NCBI RefSeq assembly: GCF_000611645.1
Contig: NW_014012208.1
Location: 1 to 14,356 of the forward strand
Origin: Monoraphidium neglectum
Taxonomy: Eukaryota > Chlorophyta > Chlorophyceae > Sphaeropleales > Selenastraceae
DNA: 14,356 nt
Direction of reading: 5' to 3'
Position 1 is the stretch's first letter. The number at the start of each line of letters is the position of its first letter. The notes below the pieces were generated by a model that worked only from the letters and a program-made list of their open reading frames with translations, had not been told where the DNA came from and did not search any database. The position numbers and the translations under genes are program-made. Positions 7,278 through 14,356 of the stretch are shown one piece after another.

Positions 7278-10200
7278 ATGGATTCGGACGCGGCCCTGGC
7301 CGCGCTACTGCAGCTTGAAGAGCAGCAGCAGGCGGCCATCGTGGCTGCGATCGAGCGCGACCTGCACAAGTGCCGCTCGGTGCGGGGCGGTGGGCACGTC
7401 GACCAAAAATGCGTACTGGTGCTTGCAGCCTAGGCTCATGCACACCATGCATGCAGAAAAAGAGAATACCAATAAACATGCAGCCACAGGGCGCCGAGCC
7501 CGCCTTGACTCGCGGCGAAGCGAATGAAATACCCTATACCTGGGCTGGTCGGCGCCTCGGTGCCGCTGCAAGCTTGCACAACTGGCGACGCCCCCTCCCT
7601 GAGGCACGCCTTGGCAGGCTAGGATCCCGTGTCTGCCCCTGGTTCCTCCGCCTCTCACGCGCTGCCCCCTGCTTCCCCTCATCCCAAACCCCTCCCTAGT
7701 GCGAAGACCCGGGCGCCCAAGCGGCGGCGCTCGAGGCGATGCCCCTGGCGCGCCTGCGCGAGGAGGCGCGCGCCGCGGTGGCCCTCAACCGGGGGCTGGG
7801 GGCGAGCATGGAGCTGGGGGAGACAGAAATTCTGGTGCAGAACATGGCGCAGTGGTGCGTGGAATTCGAGTGGGCGCGGGCGGCCAACAGCTTGGCGGCG
7901 GCAGAGGTCGGCGCGTAGTCTCACTGCTGTGTTCGAGAGGGTGCACGTGGGGCCCAGACCGAGCAGCTTCCGCATCCACGCTGGGACTGAGGCATCGCCA
8001 TTCGCATCTGATCCGAGGCATCACCATTGGCGTCTGATCCGCCGGCCCCAACAGGTTCAAGGGGTCGTTCTTCTCCTGGATGGTGAGGCCCGGCCGCGGC
8101 AGCAGCCGCACAGGCCGCCGGCTGCCGCGTGCCCGCCACCGCCCAGCCAGCGCGCGGCGGCTGCTCTCGAAGTTCAAAATACGTTTTTTTTCGTGAGAGG
8201 GCGCCTCGGGAGCCAGGCAGACCCGAGCGTGGCCTCGGCAGGAGTGCAGTCGCCTTGCCCCGCGGCGCCCTGGGCGTCACGATGCGCCCGACACAGCGCG
8301 GGCCGCGCGTCACCCTGACTTTGCTTTTTTTGGCGCCCCCCGTCTCCCTCCCAGGGGACCTCCGCGCCCTGCGAGGCGTGCGGCGGCACCGCCGAGTCGC
8401 AGTCGATGCTGGAGCCGCTGCCTGAGGAGGCGGCCGCCGGCGCGGGGCGCGTGGAGGCGTTTGTGTGCGCGGCGTGCGGCGCGGTGCTGCGGTTCCCGCG
8501 TTACACAGACCCCAGGAAGCTGCTGGTCACCCGCAAGGGCAGGTGGGCGCGCCTGTCGCCATCCCAACGCCCAGCATCTAGGATGGAGTAGAACCCATTG
8601 ACTAGCACCTCCCAGTATGGCGCATGCGGCGACGTCCAGACACCGCCTCAGGCCTTCAGGAAACCCCCGGAAACGCGCACCCCGACGCCAACACGCCCGC
8701 CGGGCCGCCGCCGTCTTTTCCCAGGTGCGGCGAGTGGGCGCACACGTTCCTGCTGCTGCTGCGCGCAGCGGGGCTGGACGCGCGCCACGTGCACGACCAC
8801 GCAGACCACGTGAGCCCGCGCATGCAGCATGCGCGGCCCGCGCATCCCCCGCGTCGCGAGCGGCCAGCTCCCGGCGCCCACGTGTGCTTCGAAGGGATCT
8901 GCGCGCGCCAACCCCGGCCAAGAACACTCTGCCTGCCCGCACCCCATAACGTGCACTCAGCTGCTGTGCCGCCTGCCGGCGCCCTTCGCTTTGCCGACGC
9001 CCACCCTGCATTTCGGCCGCTCCTCGAGTCGGCTTCTAAGCGGTTTCTGCCTTGAATTTCCTCAAAAGGTGTGGGTCGAGTTCTACTCCCATCACCTGGG
9101 CCGCTGGGTGCACGTGGACCCCTGTGAGACCGCCTTTGACACGGTGGGCCGCTGGGCTGGCGACCTGGGCCGCAGCAGCCGAATACGCACGCGAGCGGAT
9201 GGGTCTGCCGGCGGCTTTGTGAGCAAGTGCATAGTGTGTGTGTGTGTGTGTGAGTGTGTGTGTGTGTGTGTGCGTGTGTGCGTGTGTGCGTGTGTGTGTT
9301 GATCGGCGGGAGCACATGCATGCATGCACGTGTTCTCTAGATACAACATTTCAAATATAACTAGATACGTGCTTCACATCACACGGCACCCTGCTTCGAC
9401 CTTCCCATTCCATCAGCATGCCACCCACACCGCGACCTCTTCTGCCCCCCACAACACCCCGACCCCAGCCGCTGCTGTACGAGCAGGGGTGGGGCAAGAA
9501 GTACGGCCTCGTCATCTCATCGGGCGTGCATGGCATCGCCGACACCACGAGGTGCGTCCGCCTCTCACAGAGCCGCGCCGCTCCAAACCCCGCCGCGGCG
9601 GTTCCGCTGGCCTCTCTGGAGCGTTGCCGACGCGTCTCGCGTGGAATGGTGGGGCTGCCACCCAACTAGTTGCGGCGTGGTTCGAGCTGCCTGGGATGGT
9701 CGTCGTCGTTAGCGTCAATTATGCGTGTCGAGCCCCCCATGTGCCCTTTGCTGTGACTCCGGTGCGTCGCCAATGTTCCGCCCCCGTGCCCACCCGAAAC
9801 TCAAAGGCGGTACAGCAAGGACCACTCGGTGGCGCTGCAGCGGCGGCGGGAGGACGAGTCCCTCAGCGCCATCACTGACGAGTTCATCGCCCGGCTGGTG
9901 GGCCTGGACGCCCCGATCAGGGAGCGGGGCCGCGCGATACACATGGATTCTGACGACCAAAGCAGCGCTCGCCCGGGCGCCTGTCATGTGCATGGATCAC
10001 AAACGCATGCGCGAGGTGGCCGTAGCTGGGGCGCTTTTTTGTTGTTTTCACTTGACATGCGCACCGTGCGGCAGGCCATGGGGGGCCGAGTCTGCCGCAT
10101 GCACGCGCCGCCGTTCACAGCTAGTCGTGACAGCAGTTTCCTCCTATCATGCCACGCAGGTCGCCAGCGTCAACCAGCGGCTGCGCGCCGACATGCAGAC

Positions 10201-11953
10201 TCAGCAGAGGAATGATCTGATTGTGAGAGACCTGGCAGAGGCGATGCAGCTCATGATGCCGGAGCTGTCGATTCGAAAACGGCGGAAGGACAAGGCGGCG
10301 GCGCCGGCGGGGGCTGCGGACGGGCAGCAGGCGGGGGAGACCAGGGCGGCCCCGGTGCTCCCGGGGCGCCTGTCAGGGCCGGCCGCGTGGCGCACAGCGC
10401 GCGGCGAGGCGGGCGCCGCGGGGGCCGGCGGCGGCGCCCCGAACGGGCCGCGGGCGGCGCCGCCGGCGGGGACGCCGTACGAGCTGGTCAAGCCGGGGGC
10501 GGCTGTGCTGGCGCCCCTGTACGCGGCGGCGGGCCAGCTGTTTGGCTCGGAGGGGGCCGCGTGCCGCGCCTCTGGCCAGAATGGGCGCGGCGAGGGCGCG
10601 GCGCTGCTGTTTGACGGCTCCCCCGCCACCAAGTGGCTCGACTTTGGCGGCGGCGGGGCCGGCGGGCAGGCGTGGGTGGAGTTGCGGCTGCCGGCGGCGG
10701 CGGGGGCGGCGGTGGTGGCTCACTACTCTCTAGTGTCAGCTGGGGACTGCCCTGAGAGGGACCCCTCACATATCTTGTTGGAGTGCGTCCCGGCCCGCGC
10801 TTTGGACGAGGGCGGCGCGGCCGGCGAGGGCGCGAGCGGCAGTGGGAGCCAGGGCGGCAGCGGGTCGGCGCCAGCGGCGGCGGCGGCGGCGGCGCCAGCA
10901 GCGGCGGAGGAGGGTTGGGTGGCGCTGGACGAGCGGCGGGGCGTGAAGTTCGCGGCGAGGGGGCAGCTGCTCTCGTTCTCTGTGTCGGCGCCCTGCCGCG
11001 TTCCCAGCCGCCGCTGGCGGCTGCGGGTGCTGGCGGCGCGCGACCCGGCGACGGCGAACTCTGTGCAGCTGGCGGGCTGGGAGGCGTACACGGCGGGCGG
11101 CGCGGCGGTGGCTGCGGCCCCGCCGGTTGGGGACGCTGATGCCTGTGGCAGCAGTGAGGACGCCGCCGGCGGCGGCGGCGGCGGCGAGGGCTACTTGACA
11201 GCCGACGCGCGGCGCGCGCTGCGTTCGATGGCGGCGGCAGCGCAGCCGGCCTCGGCGAGCGCCGCCCCGTCCGACGGCGCGGCGGGGGCTGCAGGCAGCG
11301 GGCCTGCGGCGGACGCGGCAGGCACGGGCGCGGGCGCGGGCGGCGCAGGAGACGCCGCGGCGCTGCGCCTGCTGCGGCGCGTCGCCGCAAACCTTGGGGC
11401 TGAGCCGGCTGATGAGAAGTTCTTCCAGCTGCGGGGCGACAAGGTGGGGGGCAGCGTCGAGGTGGCAGGCGCGCCTGCTACGAACCTGCGCCGCTTCGTC
11501 CAGCCTGGTAGCTTTGCATCAGCAGTTGCTCGGCTGTCCTTCGTTTCCTGCGGCGATGCGTCCCTGCGGACTCGCTGTCTTGGCCGCGGCTGCCTCCTGC
11601 TGACCGTCCCGCAAACAAGCCTGAAAGCGTGCTGCAACCGGACACATGAACCTCCCGCCCCGCCACCACAAAGCTCGCCCTTTTCCCTCCCTGCGTCACC
11701 CCAGGTCGCCGCCCTGCTGGAGCGCCCCGCCTGCCTGGCCGCGCTCCTGGCAATGGGCTTCCGCCCCGTCCTCCTGCCGCCCAGGCCCGGCGGCACGCGA
11801 CAGCTGCCTCGTTCAGAGGCTGGGGTCCACCCGTCCGAGGTTGGCCTGATCTCAGATCACACAGCAGCGGAGGACAGCGGCAGCGACGGGCGCGATGCGG
11901 CGCAGCGGGCGGCGGCGGAGGTGCTGGCGCTGCTGGGGGCAACTTGTGCATGA
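7278..11953 (+). CDS. PNG1: Cytoplasmic peptide:N-glycanase (PNGase) with discoidin-like and C-terminal PUB-like regions
   Basis: Ten exons: 7278-7379, 7700-7854, 8055-8082, 8355-8542, 8725-8809, 9069-9143, 9469-9551, 9807-9897, 10160-11443 and 11705-11953; about 779 residues. A TGA directly before the ATG blocks the frame upstream. PNGase removes N-glycans from misfolded glycoproteins exported from the ER. The catalytic triad is Cys159 (GRCGEW), His186 (ADHVWVE) and Asp203 (VHVDPCE). Two zinc CxxC pairs stand at 101/104 (CEAC) and 133/136 (CAAC). Family blocks RFPRYTDPRKLL, PLLYEQGWGKKYG and RRYSKDHS follow. LPGRLSGPAAWR (336-347) resembles the region after the core in animal and plant enzymes. 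Residues about 385-580 contain LLFDGSPATKW and SAGDCPERDP, as in the discoidin-like C terminus of plant PNG1, interrupted by a Gly/Ser/Ala linker. Residues about 667-735 (LLRRVAANLGAEPADEKFFQL, then LAALLAMGF) resemble a PUB domain. The N-terminal ubiquitin-like part of plant PNG1 is absent. The exon 9 donor (11443 or 11461) is uncertain. Confidence 0.93.
9233..9299. repeat. TG-rich microsatellite in a PNGase intron
   Basis: Mostly (TG)n on the + and sense strand with GAGTG and TGCG interruptions, inside the intron 9144-9468. It is followed by a GCATGCATGCACG block near 9315-9330. Confidence 0.95.
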
Positions 11954-12824
11954 GCAGTGAGGAGGGGCCACAAGTGGCCGTTGGGGTGTGCACAGTGGGC
12001 ACGCTCGCAGGGGCGAGGGCAAGGCAGGGGATTGAATGGTGGCCAAAGTGAATTTGTGCCTTTCATGAAGAACCAAGCGCTTGAGTAGGCGTTGCTTTGC
12101 AACGCTCCTTTTCGCAGTGTGCTGGTGTGTTTGGTGACCCCTGCACCCTTTGCTGTTCTTGCATACAAATCCCAGAGCTGATGAAGGACTCTTGCAAACG
12201 TGCGTGTGTATGACTCCTTTGTTGTGGCCCCCTTTACCTTTTCCATCCAAATTGGACATGGGTATAGGGCGCAACTGAGCGACTCGCTGGGCGGGGCAAC
12301 GTGGCCTGTGAAGGCTGCGCAACCAAAGGCTCAGCAGCTTGCAAGGTGTATGCGCGTGCGAGTCTTCGCCGCCCTCTCGAGCTTGTGGGGCACAAGGGGC
12401 GGCTGGCAGCACCTTCGATGCAAGGGCGCCGGGGGGGCGCAACCTGTTCAGGGCAGCTTGCTGCACGGGTGGTTGACTGGATGGCTGCTTTGATTGGTGC
12501 TAACTCCACCCTTCCCAGGTGGAGTTCACCTTGCAAATTCAAGCAAGCAGAAAATGGATTTACTTGGCGCTGCTGGCATACCGTTCGGCTCTCCACCAAG
12601 ACGTGTGTGCAAAGCAGAGGACGCAAAGCCTCCAGCAAGGGGCGAGCACAAAGACAGGCAACATCCCCCCCACAAGTGGGTCCACACGCCAGCCTCTGAA
12701 GTCTGCGGCGGCGCAGTCACCACAAGCCAAACCAGCTGCTGTGGGTCAGATACTGAGAAAAAGATACAGGGTTACGATGCCAAAGCTAATTAAACTATCA
12801 AAGGACTTGAGCGTGGACGACGCC
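11954..12824. other. Intergenic stretch between convergent 3' ends
   Basis: This 871 bp separates the PNGase stop from the stop of the NDUFAF6-like gene on the opposite strand and must contain both 3' UTRs. I found no exact TGTAA on either strand, unlike the other convergent pair in the window. Open frames here show no recognisable protein, and I see no RNA gene or repeat. Confidence 0.5.
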
Positions 12825-13987
12825 TCAATAGGTCCCTCTCAAGGAGTGCCACTTCACCAGCACCGCGCGCCGCAGGTGCGACACCCCGCCCGCCGGCAGC
12901 CCCGGCGCAAACACGTCGAACCCCGCGCGCTCGAGCGCCCCCAGGAACTGCCCCGCCAGCGCCCCCGGCAGCAGCACCGCGGCGGCGCCGCGCGGGAGGC
13001 GGGGGGCGAGGGCGCGCGCTTCTGTCAGGTGCGCCCTGGCTGAGCTGGCCAGGTCCAGGACTGCGTCCTTCAGGGCCTCGCTGGCAGGGGGGCCTCTGCA
13101 CATGCGAGCGCACGCGTGTGCAGACATGTGATTTTGGTGTGTGAGGATGTGTGTGTGTGTGTGTGTGCGCAGGGGGTGAAGTTGGGGGTGGGGGTGTTGC
13201 CTCTGGGTGGGCACGTGCACAAGTGCGTGTGGTTGTGCGAAGAAGGGGGAGAGGGGCATGATCCATGCTGGGCAGGCCCCAGGCGCGCGGCAGGCATGCA
13301 GGAGTGGGCACGCAGTATCGGCACGCTGAGTCGCCCCTGGCTGTAAGGGGAGGGCTTGCTGTATGATGCGTCCCCGCGTGAAACGAGCAGGTGTGGCGTT
13401 TCGTTCCGCCGCCGGACCTGAACATCTCCTCCTGAGACACCTTGTGGCGCGCGCAGACCTCGAGGGGCAGCAGGGAGCGGCGTTGGGTCGCCTGCGGGGG
13501 CCGGATTGTCCGGGGAAGGACCGTCGATCCTCCTCTGAAAACAGGACATCATGGGGCATGCGCGGCTTTGTGGATTCAAGGCTGGCATGACAGTGTTCGG
13601 AAGCCGTCAACCGCGCCGGCCGGGCACACGCTGATGACACGACACAGCAGTCACAAGGCAGCAGCGAGGCACTGCGCCGGGCGTTCCCTCGGCGGCCCGC
13701 TCAGTCCGCCAGGTCGCGCAGGCGGCGGGATTTGGGGGGGGGCAGGGGGCGCGCCTGGTAGGGGGTCCCCCTGAGGGCGAGGGATATGCCGACAGCCTTC
13801 CCCAGGTGGGATGCGGCGTGGTCGGCGTCGCGGCTGGAGACGCCTGTGCTGGGCGGCACGGGCAGGAAGTTACAGAGGTCGGCAGCTGAAGCCGTCCGAG
13901 GCGGCGGTGCGGGTAGAGAGGACGGGCAGTAGCTGCGGTGGTGGGCCGAGCGAGGCGGCGATGCGGGCGCGCACCAAGCATGCGCAA

Positions 13988-14030
<43 letters not shown>

Positions 14031-14197
14031 CACACGAACACACGCATGCACACGCGTGCGCGCGCACGCAAACACGCATGTGCGCACGCACACTCACTGC
14101 TTGCACACCTGCGGCTGCGAGTTGCAAGTACAGGAGTTGGCTGGATGTGCCCTCGCAGTGAGACTCCAGCTCTTCCAGGGTCAGGGGGGCCTGGCCC
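12825..14197 (-). CDS. NDUFAF6: NDUFAF6-like complex I assembly factor (squalene/phytoene synthase family), C-terminal part
   Basis: Four exons in minus order: 14197-14109, 13843-13755, 13491-13418 and 13095-12825 (stop TGA 12827-12825). The gene continues past the right edge. The exons give, in order, LTLEELESHCEGTSSQLLYL, then RDADHAASHLGKAVG and LRGTPYQ, then RRSLLPLEVCARHKVSQEEMF, and finally SEALKDAVLDLASSARAHL to AGFDVFAPGL and KWHSLRGTY. These blocks match the human NDUFAF6 C-terminal half nearly one for one (ADHAASHIGKAQGI, LRATPYHG, LPMDICMLHGVSQED, DFDIFHPSL, WRKTY). The protein acts in mitochondria in early assembly of respiratory complex I and is thought not to be a prenyl synthase. 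The junction after TPYQ needs a GC donor (13754-13753). The start of the first visible exon could be 14197 or 14190; 14197 has the better pyrimidine tract. The targeting peptide and N-terminal half lie outside the window. Confidence 0.9.
13148..13168. repeat. TG microsatellite in the last NDUFAF6-like intron
   Basis: A clean (TG)n run of about ten units on the + strand (CA on the sense strand), inside the intron 13096-13417 and about 50 nt upstream of its acceptor. Confidence 0.9.
13988..14031. repeat. (GCAC)11 tetranucleotide repeat in an NDUFAF6-like intron
   Basis: Eleven perfect GCAC units on the + strand (GTGC on the sense strand), grading to about 14095 into mixed CA and CG dinucleotides. 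All of it lies within the intron 13844-14108. Alternating purine-pyrimidine sequence of this kind can adopt Z-DNA. Confidence 0.95.
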
Positions 14198-14356
14198 CTG
14201 GTGGGGTTGAGGGGATGAGGATGGGTGAGGGGGTCAAGGGTGGAGAGTACGGGGTGAGGTGGTCAGGGGATGCAGGGCGGAGAAGATAATGTGAGGGCGG
14301 TGGATAGTGGGTGGACGGGTTGGGGATTCAGGTTCTGAGGGGGGTCAGAACGGGGG
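14198..14356 (-). other. Pyrimidine-rich intron of the NDUFAF6-like gene, running off the window
   Basis: On the gene's sense (minus) strand this segment is a C/T-rich run leading into CCCACCAG, as expected for the 3' part of an intron. I see no further exon of the family before the window ends. Confidence 0.5.

Noticed and set aside
7629..8318. 229-codon + strand frame over PNGase exons 2 and 3
   Set aside because: A different phase from the conserved CEDPGAQ and FKGSFFSW blocks; Arg/Pro-rich shadow.
9725..10159. Upstream part of the long + strand frame ending at 11953, read as one 742-residue protein
   Set aside because: The PNGase exon 9807-9897 is in a different frame and fits the family; 9898-10159 behaves as an intron ending CGCAG, so only the part from 10160 is coding.
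13701..14093. Cys/Val/Arg- and Thr/His/Ala-rich frames over the GCAC repeat
   Set aside because: Translations of a simple repeat in an intron, not proteins.
13988..14095. Possible CRISPR-like or tandem array
   Set aside because: A simple tetra/dinucleotide microsatellite with no spacers, in a eukaryotic intron.

Overview
The window reads as nuclear DNA of a GC-rich chlorophyte green alga. Genes are split by many 130-360 nt introns with GT-AG (and probably two GC-AG) boundaries. TGTAA, the usual green-algal polyadenylation signal, follows two genes. One product is a plastid thylakoid-type protein, and one locus has a bicistronic layout known from plants. All gene models were built by hand from splice phase and remembered family consensus; no search was run.

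Layout, left to right: (1) 1-626 (+), the 3' end of an unrecognised gene with a helical, Gln-rich tail. (2) 627-3379, 2.75 kb with no gene I can support. (3) 3380-4430 (+), a short chloroplast protein resembling the N-terminal half of the FLAP1/DUF1517 family. (4) 4988-7065 (-), a compact locus encoding two proteins in series: CDC26, a 60-residue anaphase-promoting-complex subunit, then after 32 nt the triphosphate tunnel metalloenzyme TTM3 (207 residues, CYTH fold). This is the plant CDC26-TTM3 bicistronic arrangement. (5) 7066-7277, a 212 bp divergent promoter region. (6) 7278-11953 (+), a ten-exon cytosolic peptide:N-glycanase (about 779 residues) with the transglutaminase-like core, a plant-type discoidin-like region and a candidate PUB domain at its C terminus. 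(7) 11954-12824, an intergenic stretch between convergent 3' ends. (8) 12825 to beyond the right edge (-), the C-terminal half of an NDUFAF6-like complex I assembly factor of the squalene/phytoene synthase family.

The genes do not form a pathway. They cover plastid membrane function, cell-cycle ubiquitination, polyphosphate hydrolysis, glycoprotein quality control and mitochondrial complex I assembly. The notable points are the two-cistron CDC26-TTM3 transcript, an overlapping open frame that could give TTM3 a targeting extension when a CDC26 intron is retained, two probable GC-AG introns, the C-terminal PUB domain of the glycanase, and CA/TG or GCAC repeats in introns of four of the loci.
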